Assembly: GCA_963691655.1 (NCBI GenBank)
Contig: OY829329.1
Span: forward strand, 64,784,852 to 64,848,851
DNA from: Toxonevra muliebris
Taxonomy: Eukaryota; Arthropoda; Insecta; Diptera; Pallopteridae
DNA length: 64,000 nucleotides
Direction of reading: 5' to 3'
Part shown: positions 25,108-36,399 of the stretch, one piece after another
Layout: every line of letters begins with the position of its first letter
How positions within the stretch are numbered: position 1 is the first letter of the stretch
Notes under the pieces: generated by a model
What the model was told of the DNA's origin: nothing
What the model saw: the letters and a program-made list of their open reading frames with translations, nothing else
The model's database searches: none
Program-made: the position numbers and the translations under genes

Positions 25108-25232
25108 CAGGGTTGCCAACTCATTTTTCTGTGTCCCTGACAGCCCTCGAGAAATTCCCCGATTTTTAATTAAATTCCCCGCACCGGTATAATTTTATAT
25201 TATAACAGCGAAACACGCTTAAAATTGATCAA
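25108..25232 (-). mobile_element. hAT terminal fragment, CAGGGATGCCAACT family
   Basis: It begins CAGGGTTGCCAACT (25108-25121) and then matches the last 125 bp of the element at 437-1734 in inverted orientation: both share GAGAAATTCCCCGATTTT, CCCCGCACCGGTATAA and CGCTTAAAATTGATCAA. The opposite end is not found downstream, so this is a truncated copy. Confidence 0.8.
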
Positions 25233-25965
25233 ACATTCGAACATTCACAGTTCCCCTCTTTTGTCATCCCGAAAACGCAAACTGCTAGGTTTTCCTACCG
25301 ACAGGTAACAAAATAAAGAAAAAGAGGAAGTGAAATATATTATTTTGTATATTAATACTTTTATTCTAATATTTATATTTAACTTAATAGTTAATTGAAC
25401 TGGTAGAAATCTCAACTAAAAATCTCTTGTATGTGGCAGAAAGGAATTAAAATCAGCCCCTTTGCGTTTTCGAAATTCACTGCAGAGACGCATCTAAAAT
25501 GGTCTGAATTCGCATTGATAATAGCTTTAAGCTGCAAAAATACGACAAATTGTTAAAAACTATTATTAAAAAAAATCGAATGTAAAATACCATTTTCAAA
25601 GAACTTTAGTTCAAATAAATTTTAACAGTGGTTTTTTTTTTTTGTCTTTGGCATTAGGAATCACTTAAGATAATGCATGATTGACTCTATTTATTAATTA
25701 TTTGGTTAGTTTCAGCTAGCGAATTTCCAACTAAAACGTCTCTAAAACTTCACCATCCTAGTTTTCTTCACGAGGAACAATTCAACTACTAAATAAATTT
25801 ACTTTAGCCAGAGCCTCATCCAAACAACGGAAAACCTGAATTTTATCAAGGCGGGTAAGATTTAATTTAAAAAATAGTAAACCAGCATAAAAAATTGTTG
25901 TGTGAAAATCAAAGTAGGGGAGGCGCGGGCTTGCCACGAACTCGAAAAGGGGGGCGTAGAATAAG

Positions 25966-25984
25966 CACAGTTGGGAACCTCTGC
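25966..25984. mobile_element. Possible solitary hAT-type end
   Basis: The complement reads CAGAGGTTCCCAACTGTGC, the form of many hAT terminal repeats. No partner end or target duplication was found in the flanking 2 kb, so this is a weak call. Confidence 0.35.
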
Positions 25985-26789
25985 ATTAGACACTGCCTAG
26001 GTTCACTAGCAGTTTCAAATTTCTAGAATTGTATTACACGCTGACATGCTTTTTATCTCACATAGTTGCCTGCAACTGCAAAAACTTGTGAGGAAAGGAA
26101 CTCATTGCTTACTTTATATTGTGACAATCAAATATTGGTGACTAAAATTATGGCCGCACAATACTTCGTACCCCTGTACACCAGCACTGGAAAAAGAAAC
26201 ATTCAAACTAGACAACAACTGGCATGGCAACAACGCAACAGGAAAGAATCATGTGCACAAAACCACAACGCACACAAAACTTAACGGCATTATCGCAGCA
26301 TGCTGCGATCAAAATTTAAAATTTGATATCACGCGATCGAAAGAACCAATCGCAAGAGAGCAACAAAATACAACATCATTCCACTCGGAAGTGTGGCAAA
26401 CTGAAAAAGAAAAGGAAGAAGAAGAACTGCCTATAAAGGAGCAAGCACGGTAATATTCCTTCTCTGATTGTGCCGATAGCTCTTGGCAATAAAAGGTAGC
26501 TAAAGGAACAGCTGCCTAAGGGCAAGGCGTACAGGTGAGTAATTTTAGTGTACCAACGACCCAGTGACAAGACAACCCAGTAGGGCATATCCCCAATCCC
26601 ATGACCAACATTTCCTAGTGACCCAGAGATGAACCAACATAGGCAAACGCCAAGTCACACCTCCGTCCATGATGTGTTACAAGCTTGCTGGTTGATCAAC
26701 GTAAATGGTAGTAAGCCGACTTGGTCCCCAAGAGGAAGACAACAGACAGAGAGCGATACCACCGGGAACACTATAACGTGAAGCACGCA

Positions 26790-27135
26790 CACCAGCATTG
26801 TTCCCGGCACACGCACACAGCAGCGTTACGCTGACGCTCAGGATTGTTATTCACACTACGCTCGGCATTGTCATTCTCATCTGACACCACCGCAGCGCTC
26901 CGTTAGCGCATCAACGTTGTTATTCACACTACGCCCAGCATTGTTTCGCATACGACACATAGCAGCGCTACATGCAGCGCCCCAGCATTGTTCTCATACG
27001 ACGCTCAGCAGCGCTACAGGCAGCGCTCCAGCATTGTTTCCTATACTACGCACAGTAGCGCTACAGACAGCGCACCACTATCGTTCCTTACACTTCGCAC
27101 AGCAGCGCTACAAGCAACGCCCAGCACTGTCTTTG
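26790..27135. repeat. GC-richer minisatellite of 47-bp units
   Basis: AGCAGCG(C/T)TAC-type unit starts occur at 26819, 26961, 27007, 27054 and 27101, with a related start near 26891. The last four are 46-47 bp apart; the earlier ones about 70 bp. Each unit contains a CAGCATTGTT phrase followed by an ACTACGCAC-like end. The 85-codon ORF across it is a repeat translation. The neighbouring 26.0-26.8 kb is also less AT-rich than average and may be part of the same, unidentified, element. Confidence 0.75.
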
Positions 27136-27599
27136 TTTTTTGTATTACTAAATTCAAAAATTTGTGAGACTTAATTGTGATTTTATTTAGGTATATTATT
27201 GAAGTTAAAAAGAAGTTTGAACTAATGATATGGTGCCTTTGTGTCAAAAATAAAACTGAGGGCTCCCTGCTAAATATAAAAATTGTAACAAAAAGAACCT
27301 CTGGAGGCCGCTGAGACTACCCCAGCCTAAGAAAGAAGGTTTCATTACAATATGTCTTTATCCAGCTCTAGTTGAAGCAAAGTTTAGCTCTTTACACTGA
27401 CCCTTCCTGAATGGCCTGGAAGAGAACTCAAAACTTTAGTTCTGGACATCGCTCTCATACCTAAACCTCAAGAGGTGAACATAAACGATCACATATCAGC
27501 CCATACATGGATTTGGCTTTTTTCTACCCAGGTAAGCAGATAATTCCGTACTCTAGAGCCCTCCTACCCCTCGCCCTTGGATCTTCAAACCCTCTCATA

Positions 27600-29100
27600 T
27601 TGGAATATATTGAAATCGATTTGAAAATTGTGAAATGAGTTTGGATTGATCTGAAATGAATATGGATTAATCTGAAATCAACGTAAAATATTTTGATATT
27701 GTATTAAATATTCTGAAGTGAATAGAAATAATTGAAAACTGGTTTGGAATATTTTGAATTTAATTTGGAATATTTTTTAATAAACTTGCAATCAATTTTA
27801 AATAATCTGAATAGATTTCATTTCTTTAAAATCAATTTGATTAGTCTGAAATCAACTTCACATATTCTGAAATCAATTTAGAATAGCTATGTTGATGTAA
27901 CCTAGAAGTATTCTGAAATTAAATTGAAATATTTTAAAAACAGTTTGAAACAATTTGCAACTAATTTAGAATATTCTGAAATCAATTTGGAATTTTCGTT
28001 ATAAACTTGAAATTAATTTGAAAAGTTCCGTAATAAACTTTAATTTTTCTGAAATCTATTTGAAAAACTCTAAAATAAATTTTAAAATAATCTGAAATGG
28101 ATTTGAAATAATCTGAAATGAATTTGATATAAACGGAAATCAACTTAAGATATTCTGAAATCAACTTGGAATATTTTGGCACAAACTTGAAAAAATCTGA
28201 AATGAATTTGTAATATTTTAGAACTAATTTAAAATAATTTTTTAATGAACTTGCAAATAAATTTGAAATAATCAGAAATAATAGTTAATTATTCTGAATT
28301 CAGAATCAGTGTGAAAAATTCTGTAACAAATTTGGACTAATCTAAAATCAACTTGGTATATTCTGAAATCAACTTGGAATATCTTAATTCAAACTTGAAA
28401 TATTCTGAAATAAATTTAAAACCAGTTTATAATAATCAAGTTGAATTCATTTTGAAATAAATTTTAATTATTCCTTATTGTTTGGAATATTCTGAAATGA
28501 ATTTGGAATATTCCAAAATCGATGTGGAATATTTTTCTAAAAAACTTGCAATCAATTGGAAATATTCTGAAATAAATTTAAAACCAGTTTATAATATTCT
28601 GAGATCAACTTGGAATGTTTTGATACAAACTTCAAATATTCTGAAATCAATTTGAATTCAAAATAATTTTAAGTCAACTTGAAATCAAGTTGAATTAATT
28701 TTGAAATAAATTGAGAAATTCAAAAATGAACTTAAACTAATCCATTCTACTAATCCATTGAGATATTCTAAAATGAATTTGAAGTAATCTAAAATCAGTT
28801 TGAAGTATTTTGAAACCAGTTTGGAATATGCTGAAATGAATTTGGAATATTCTGAAATGAATTTGGAATATTCCAAAATCAATTTGGAATATTTTTTAAA
28901 AAACTTATAATCAATTTGGTATAATAATCTGAAATAAATTTGTATTTTTCTAAAATTTAATTGAAAAATTCTGAAATGAATTTGGGTCGATCTGAAATAA
29001 ATTTTTATTATTCTGAAATGAATTTGGGAAATTAAAGAATGAATTTGCCCTAATTTGAAATAAATTTGAGATAGTCTGAAATTATTTTGGAATAATATAA
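27600..29100. repeat. AT-rich array of about 21-bp degenerate units
   Basis: The unit ATTCTGAAATGAATTTGGAA and close variants (ATCAACTTGGAATATTTTG and similar) recur throughout, for example as adjacent copies near 28830-28880. Divergence is high in most places and low in a few, indicating patchy homogenisation. ORFs at 27982 and 28685 on the minus strand are repeat translations rich in the same decapeptide-like phrases. Confidence 0.8.
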
Positions 29101-29262
29101 AACAAATTCAAAACACGTTGAAAAAATCAACACAAATAAAAAAAAAAAAAAAAATCAATGCGAATGAGAAAAAAAAAACATACAAAAACATTAAGCATAC
29201 TTTTAGGCTTGATTGAAAATACGCGTACCAATTTCATTGTTACTTCCAACCCAACGTGCCAT

Positions 29263-29275
29263 AAGGAGTTTCACT
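29263..29275 (-). repeat. Dispersed-repeat end interrupting the array
   Basis: On the minus strand this reads AGTGAAACTCCTT, one change from the AGTGAAACTTCTT ends at 10367, 14760, 19945 and 40784. The 29105-29320 segment around it lacks the 21-bp units, so an insertion of that family may have split the array. Confidence 0.4.
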
Positions 29276-29319
29276 TCAATAAATTTTCATCATTATTCTG
29301 CAATTTATTTAGCAAATTT

Positions 29320-29770
29320 TAAAATGAGCTTGGAATAATCTAAAATCGATTTGAAATTTTTTGAAATATTCTGAAATCAATTTCTAATAATTTGGAAATA
29401 AGTTTGTAATGTTTTAAAATCAATGTTTGGAATAATCTAAAATCAACTTGGAATATTTTTGATATAAATTTAAAACAATTAGAAATTATTTAAAAACTAA
29501 AATTTTGATTATTCTGAAATCGATTTTGAATATCGTAAAAGTAATTTGTCATGTTCTCAAAACAACTAAAAACATTTAGACCAAAAAAAAAAAAATAAAA
29601 AATATTTCCGAAATGAAATCCTTGGGAAAATTTATTTCTTTCCCCCGTATTCCTAAAGGAAAAAAAAAAGAAAAAGAAATAAATTTTCCCGGGCCTTTCA
29701 TTCAGGAATATTCGGGTTGTTTTTGAAAAAAATTTGAAAGATTTAGAAATCAATTTGAAATATTCCGCAT
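29320..29770. repeat. Second block of the 21-bp degenerate array
   Basis: The same TCTGAAATC and TTTGGAATAATCT phrases resume after the interruption at 29105-29320 and fade out by about 29770. A purine-rich insert near 29580-29690 includes two oppositely oriented AAATTTATTTCTTTCCC-like and GGGAAAATTT-like pieces. Confidence 0.65.
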
Positions 29771-30103
29771 AAAAATAAATAATTTTAATACTAGTTTTAT
29801 AAGCAGTTTAAAATTTTTAAAATGTAATGTCATTTCAATGTTCAAAAGTTAATCAATCGCTATGTTTCTTTATGTCTAATTCAATATTATAACATAAACT
29901 TAGTAAAGAAATCAAACTTCAAAATGAAAACTATTTCATTCATTTTCTATAAAGAAGTAAAATACAATTCTGTCAAACTCTCAGCTTACTTGCTGGTTGC
30001 AATATAAAACATCAACTACTGTGAAACGTACTAGAAGCTGAGAATACGAAATGTCTTTCAAATAGGATAAAAAGGAATTTTATTCGTGGGTTTTGCTTCT
30101 TTT

Positions 30104-30138
<35 letters not shown>

Positions 30139-31459
30139 AGATTTTTTTTATGAGCGACTTTATTTAATTGCAAAAAGACAAAAAGAATGACAAACACTTT
30201 GACACAAACAACGCGCAATTTTTATTTTACTCAAGCAAAAAGAATTGGAAACAGTTGAATGTTCGCTCTAGCTGGTTGTCTGATTGTCTGCCTACCTGCC
30301 GCCAGTTTGCCCATAAAAAAAAAAAATATATATGGATATATAATGCTGTCTTTTACCTGTCGTCCGATATAGACTACATACATGCAAACACACACACACA
30401 CACTTACACTTGTACATGCATATATCAAAGACAGGCAAACGCGAAATGCCAAGCTTAGCAAACTTTAAGCTGACACGTTTCTTTTCCTTTTCTACTATGT
30501 ATTTTAATTTTATTTTGTTTTTATTTTTTCTCTTCATTGTGTAGGTGTGTGTGAGTGCAAGTGAACTTCCTTGTTTTTTTTTTCTTTTTCAAATGAATTT
30601 CAACTGTTTCGGTATATGTGAATGAAACTCTTACCTCTCTGAGTACACTGATTGTGAGTGTATATTTATGTGTGTGTGTGTTTGGTAAATGTAGAAAAAT
30701 TTCTCACTAGCTATGCATGTATGTGTGTATGTATGTAAAGTTAAAATGAATAGAGTAAAGACAAGGAAACAGATCTTCTACATCACGTAGGCGCTTCAAA
30801 GTTTCTATTTTTATAAAATTTACGATTTAAACAGTAAAATGAAAGTTTTAGCATCAAATCCCGCTAAGTATATCTTTTTTCTCCTACACGTACTTTGAAT
30901 TTAGTTTTTCTTTATTTTTCTCTTTTTTTTTTATTTTTTATTGCTTTTTACAAGTACCTAGTAGATTTACTCAACCGAGCGGGAATGCAGCAGGGAAACG
31001 AGACTGACAAGAGGAAAACGGAAAACTGTATAAAATGACATGTAGCCAGGTAAAGTTTGTAGTGCATCCAACGAGGGGTTACGAGGGGGGGGGGTGGATT
31101 ACTTACTATAAACTGAATTGAATTCAAGCTATACATATATATGCAAGTATACCTTGATTTCCTTGCATATTACTTTGTGGCAAAGTACCCGCACACACAC
31201 ACACATACACACACATATACACGCACACACGTACACACCTTTATAATACCTACATATACGAGTATCTACATACATGTGTTTGGTAGTTTCTTCAATTGCT
31301 ATTTCTACATCATTATTTACACTGATTTCAAATATAATTTAAATTTTTGAAAAAATATTCGTCGTCTTGAATGATAAACATCTTTACTCAAGTACTCCGT
31401 ATCTCTACTTACCTCAAATTATATATACATAACTACATACATAAATATATGGAAAGACG
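29771..31459. other. Spacer with GA and CA microsatellites
   Basis: No gene could be supported. A GA tract occupies about 30107-30134 and CA tracts lie near 30387-30403 and 31193-31230. The ORFs of 60-96 codons on both strands here run through these tracts and are artefacts. Confidence 0.55.
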
Positions 31460-32880
31460 TTAGGCCGGGGCGATTTGGCAACCGATACCGCGCCGTCGAA
31501 ATTATGATTCCTCTTGTCCTTACGAACCAAAAATCCTTCTACGATATAGGTCTAAAATGAATTTCGACGCTCCGGAATTTGATTTTTATGGAAATTGTTC
31601 GTTTTATATGGAATTTTTAAGACACTTGGAATTTTTGTAATTATTTTTTCTATGGAAATTGGTTTTTTCGTAGGAGAAGTTCATTTTTAATATTTATTTT
31701 AACTGAAGCTTCCGATAGGGGGCGCTATCGAAAATTTTTTAAAATTTATTTTACAGTTTTGAGTGCAAATTTGATCAGAAAACACAAATTTCTCTTTATT
31801 TCTTATTTCATTCATTTATTACACTGTGAAACAGCCAAAATCGGACTGGCTACTTGACATATACGATAGTTTTGAGAAATTTGCAGTCGCTGAGGTTTTC
31901 GAGATAACGGTAAATGAAATCATGAAAATGACTTTAATAAGACTGTACCAGGACATTCTTAATTTATATCTTATCGTTGCTGATGGCTATAGAAAAGTTG
32001 TTTAGTAGAAAAAGAAGCATATTTTTTGTGAATGCAAGAATCTTCCATCTAAGCTCCATACCGTAAATTTTGGGAGTTTTTTAAGTACAGCTTTAGCCTA
32101 CAGGCTAAAGAAATGATAAAAGTATTATAGTGTGTTCGAGAAAAAGTTTGCTTATCAAAAAGTATGGGGGGTCCTAGAATATCAAAACACCCTTCAACCC
32201 CTTATTCTTGGAAAAATGACCTCACAAGGTCTGACCAGTACAAAGAAATTAAAAAAAAAAAAATTTTTTTCAACGGTTAATTTTTTAAAAAATGTTTGAC
32301 CTAGGTTATTTTGAACTTCGGTGATTCCAACTATTTCTCGGTGTGGAACATTTTTTACCAAAATGTAATAATAGATTTCGCGATCGTTTACCCGGTATAG
32401 TCATATATCGAATAGAGGCTTCATATAACACACCAAAGGGCGGGAAAGGAGGATTGGTGCAGTGTTTCTGTCTCAGTAATTTTTTCCTCCCTTCCATAAT
32501 AATCAACATTCTCTTAGCAATGAGACATGTACAAAGTAAAATTAAAAAAATTTGTATTGGTCCCACGTATACCAAAATTATGGGTTTCGGCCCCCATATC
32601 GAGGATCTCAGACGTGATAGAGAAAATCTGAGTACAGAGTCGAATTCAGCGAACACAAATTACTTGTTTTCCATTCGACATTTGAAATTTACTGTTGCAC
32701 TGTATAATTATAAAAATTTCAAGTGCCTTGAAAAATCCATAAAAATCAAATTCCGCAATCTCGAAATTTATTTTAGGCCGATGCCGTGGAAGAACTTTTT
32801 GTTCATAATGACAAGCGGAAACATAATTTCGACGGCGCGGTATCGAAAAATTTTAGCCCATACAAATCGCCCCGGCCTAA
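31460..32880. mobile_element. 1.4-kb element with long (about 180 bp) inverted repeats
   Basis: The left end TTAGGCCGGGGCGATTTG (31460-31477) and its exact complement at 32863-32880 bound the element. Homology between the arms continues inward for roughly 180 bp, including GATACCGCGCCGTCGAAATT and a TTTGATTTTTATGGA stretch. TA or TTA/TAA at the boundaries would suit either a Tc1/mariner or a PIF/Harbinger origin; I cannot decide. The 197-codon plus-strand and 116-codon minus-strand ORFs inside match no family that I recognise, so the element looks non-autonomous. Confidence 0.85.
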
Positions 32881-33037
32881 TATACATATATGCATACAAA
32901 CATACATTTAAATATGTATATGTTTTGTTTGTGTAGTCTCCCTCGAGTGTGTTACATTTCACAAATTCAGCTAAATCAAATTCTACAAATTGATGATACC
33001 ACAGCTGAGCATAGCTTACACTTCACTGCTTGCCTGA

Positions 33038-33082
33038 TGATGACGATGACGCTGACGATGTCGACGTCGACGATGATGACTG
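33038..33082. repeat. Imperfect GAT/GAC trinucleotide tract
   Basis: GATGATGACGATGACGCTGA and following triplets, including a GTCGACGTCGAC palindrome, form a short imperfect trinucleotide repeat in otherwise AT-rich DNA. Confidence 0.6.
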
Positions 33083-33499
33083 AATTATCATCTACATACA
33101 TATATATATAAGTATTTTTGTAAGTATATGAAGAAAAATTAGCTTAAGCATCGAATTGAATATTACCATCATATAGCAGTTAATACAGGGTGTGAAATTC
33201 TCAAGAAAATTCATTAATGAGCTGTTAAATTTCAACTACATACACTTGAAATCTTAGAGTAATTTTGGAGATGTCTGCCTATTTTTCAAAGAATTTGATA
33301 ATTATTTTTAGTGTGGTTTTTATTCAGTTGTTGAGTCTAGATTTTATTGTCTAGTTTTTAGTTGTTTATTATAAGTTTACGGACGGATCCCGCTATCGCC
33401 TGATACCTCTACTTTAAGCACTCGCAAGCCAGCATGCTTCGAATATTGGCCTCCTGCGTCAACTCAAGCATATCCTTATTAGCCTGATAGCCAATCTCA

Positions 33500-33710
33500 G
33501 ATTCATCAACATATCGATGACCCTAGATTGCCAACCTTCTGCTCGACAACGCTGGGCGCCAATGTTTCCAGCTCCTTTAGACACAACTTACAGGTGTCAT
33601 CCTCAACAAGTTTCATCTTCTTGAGGTGATACCTGAAGGGATCGCAACCCGTAGTCAGCGCTGTTAGCCAGCTTAAAGTCTTTCGATTTAGTCTGACGAC
33701 TTTGGCTGCC
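33500..33710 (-). pseudogene. 3' fragment of a non-LTR retrotransposon ORF2
   Basis: Minus-strand translation gives LNRKTLSWLTALTTGCDPF, then YHLKKMKLVEDDTCKLC and LKELETLA. This matches the terminal region of jockey-type reverse transcriptase/RNase H proteins, where a TGHC-like box is followed by HLxKMGLxxDxxCxxC and an E-E-T motif before the stop. Here the GHC is changed to TGC and the frame is lost soon after. No 5' part of the element is present. Confidence 0.65.
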
Positions 33711-33909
33711 TCACTACACGACCGACCACTTCACGGCCGACTTTGCCTGCCTGCAGTCAGTGGCCTCCTCCCTTCTGCTCCGTATTCAAAGTTTATCCAC
33801 TGTTTTAACAGGGACTCCCCCAACCTATCGCAAATTTCGTTGCATGGTTCTAGTCCACAATATTCATCTGTTGAACCAAAAGGTCAGCAGTTTAATTTTG
33901 CTCAGGACG

Positions 33910-33981
33910 ACCTCGATAGTCTAGTGGATAGTGCACTAGACTTTCACCCAAAAGGTTGCGTATTCGATTCCCGTCTTGGTC
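33910..33981 (+). pseudogene. tRNA-derived sequence (SINE head or tRNA pseudogene)
   Basis: An A-box-like TAGTCTAGTGG at 33917-33927 and a B-box-like TATTCGATTCC near 33961-33971 are spaced as in a tRNA (44 bp start to start). Putative acceptor halves at 33910-33916 and 33974-33980 pair at 5 of 7 positions. The loop CTTTCAC at 33941-33947 would place anticodon TTC (Glu), but the anticodon stem does not pair. It is not a functional tRNA. Confidence 0.55.
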
Positions 33982-34151
33982 TGGTGGTTAATTCTCATAA
34001 ACTTCTTATATTCACTATCGATATGAAGGGAATGAGAATGATAAGAAAGTGTACAAGTAAACATCTTGGTTGGTAATGGCAAAACCACTGAACTGATAAA
34101 AAATTGCCACACAGCCGTTCGGAATCGGTGTTAAATCTTAAACCAACCATG

Positions 34152-34215
34152 GCCACTGTGGTCTAGTGGCAGAGTGCCAGACTCATGTCTCTGGTATGTT
34201 CCTTATCCATCTTTC
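34152..34215 (+). pseudogene. Second tRNA-like head followed by a pyrimidine tail
   Basis: TGGTCTAGTGG at 34159-34169 matches the tRNA A box. CCAGA and TCTGG at 34177-34181 and 34190-34194 could form an anticodon stem around an 8-base loop, and the B box is poor. CTTT-rich sequence follows to about 34240. Together with the first tRNA-like unit this suggests tandem SINE remnants. Confidence 0.4.
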
Positions 34216-34599
34216 TTTCTCTCTTCCTTTCTTTCTTTCATAACTTGGGGCTTTGGTACAATAAATAGTCGAAGTGCTTGACTTTCGAGTCGTCCTTCCT
34301 TCAAATAATAGTAATACCCGCATTAGTGTAAGCTCGTTTACACGAGCGCACTCAATGAGTTTTCGAACACACTACAAAAACTTCAACCTAAAGGTTATAT
34401 CTGCCCTCTGCACGCACCTAATCACTGCACTGATTGATTGTTAAGGGCAATGGCAATTCTCTTGCCATTGCATTCACTAAATCCACCATCTCTGCCTGGT
34501 AGATGGACACATATTTTCCCAACCGTAAAACACAAGACAAATTTAACTCATCTGAGAAAATACTCGCTTCAGCTCTACCTTCTAGCAAGTTTTTAGTTA

Positions 34600-35830
34600 A
34601 GTTCAAGGCCTGTTTTTTTTTTTTGGCTGAATTTGGTCGGAATTTCAAATTGAGTTTGAATATTGCCTTGAATTCTATTAGGAAGTTTTACCTGATTTAT
34701 AGTCTCTTTTTTAGTCTAAATTTTGTTAGGAGTTTTTGTCTGATTTTTGGTCTGCATTTCATATAAAATTTTGCTCTGATTTCTGGCCTGGCTTTGGTCT
34801 GAGTTATGGTTGTATTTTTGTTTTGAATTTGTTATGAGTTCTGTTGTGAATTTGATCAGAATTTTTGGCACTTTTGGCCTATATTGTAATTTATATATTG
34901 ATCCAATTTTCTGATCTTATTCTCGATTTTTGGTCAATTTTTGCTCTGTAATTTTGTCTACTCTTGGTCTGAATTAGACTTCCTTAATCCGAGTTTTTTT
35001 TCCTGATTTATGGTATTTTTTGGAGCGTACTTTTAGTTTTATTTTCGTAATGAATTTATTTTGATTTTTGGCTTTCTTTGCTTTGCTTTTCGTTCTGAAT
35101 TCGATCTAAATTTTGCACTAACTTTTTATCTAAATTTGAGTTATATTTTCGTCTGAACTTTGGTTTACTTCCGTCCGCTTTCTGATCCCAATTTGATCTG
35201 AACTTTACACTGATCTTTGGTGTAGAGTTTTCTCAGCTTTTCGTCTGAACTTTGGTTTACTTTGATCCACTTTCCGTACCTGATTTTATCTGAACTTTGC
35301 TCTGGTTTTTGGTGTAGATTTTTGTCAGCTTTTCGTCTGAATTTTGGTTTACTTTAGTTTGCTTTACGATCCCAATTTGATCTGAACTTTGCTCTGATCG
35401 TTGGTGTAGAATTTTCTCAGCTTTTCTCAGCTTTTCGTCTGAACTTTGGTTTACTTTGATCCACTCTCCGAACCTGATTTTATCTGAACTTTGCTCTGGT
35501 TTTTGGTGTAGATTTTTGTCAGCTTTTCGTCTGAATTTTGGTTTACTTTAGTTTGCTTTACGATCCCAATTTGATCTGAACTTTGCTCTGGTTTTTGGTG
35601 TAGATTTTAGTCAGCTTTTCGTCTGAATTTTGATTTACTTTTGTTTGCTTTCCGATCCCAATTTGAGCTGAACTTTGCTCAGATTTTTAGTGTAGATTTT
35701 AGTCAAATTTTATTCTGAACTTTGGTCTGCTTTTGGTTTGGTTTTTGGTTTGGATTTTGGCTTGGCTTTTGGTTTGGATTTCAGCCTGACTTTTGGCCTG
35801 AATTTTTGACTGAATGTTGGTTTGAAATAA
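34600..35830. repeat. TTTGGTCTGAATTT-type satellite with 92-bp alternating units
   Basis: The whole interval is built of complements of the AAATTCAGACCAAA words seen at 14.8 kb. Between 35183 and about 35745 a clear 92-101 bp period appears, with starts near 35183, 35275, 35367, 35468, 35561 and 35653. Four units read GATCCCAATTTGA and two (second and fourth) read (A)CCTGATTTTATCTGAAC, so part of the array alternates as dimers of about 185-193 bp. ORFs here are repeat translations. Confidence 0.8.
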
Positions 35831-35854
35831 ATATGGCAGCGCAGTCAAACCTTA

Positions 35855-36190
35855 CTGAATCTGATTTCACTCAGTGAAGGTGAAGTCTCAATTGACAGCG
35901 AGACTTCAAACCAATTTGAGGTCCTGACTCTGACTTCTAACCAATTTTAAGTCATGACTGCACCTTCAAGTATAATGTGATGTCATGTGAGTGATTATGA
36001 CTTATTTGCATTGAAGTCTCGAATTGATTGCTATAATCAATGAGCAGCCATTGACTTCAAAAAGACTGGTGACTTAATTTTTTAAAGTTATAAGTCTCAT
36101 GTGAAATCAAAGACTGTAATCAGAAAACGTAATTCATTTGCAGTGACTTCAATGAATGCAACTCAAAATGACTGCAATTACGGTCCGTTT
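35855..36190. repeat. Cluster of GACTTCA / TGAAGTC words
   Basis: The words TGAAGTC, GACTTCA, GTGACTT and close variants recur in both orientations over about 330 bp. Such word clusters mark the ends of several hAT-like MITEs in this window, but no paired termini or target duplication could be fixed here. Confidence 0.4.
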
Positions 36191-36399
36191 CAATTGAAGA
36201 CTACTCCGCTACGCACATCACTCTACACAGAGATAAATAATTTTTCAGTTGCAGGGTTTATTTTTGAAACAATCTTCCAAAGAATAGCTTTCCCGAATGC
36301 TGACACTTTTTCAAATTTAAGGCTTCTTTCAGTCGGCATTTCCCAATTCTATATTTCACTTTTATTTAACTCTTACACATGTCGTTTTAAGGCCAAATG

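Noticed and set aside
30168..30537. Overlapping ORFs of 76-99 codons
   Set aside because: They run through the CA microsatellite and poly-A; no boundaries or domains.
32343..32936. A 197-codon plus-strand ORF
   Set aside because: It spans the right inverted arm and beyond the end of the 31460-32880 element, and no domain or splice context supports it as a host gene.
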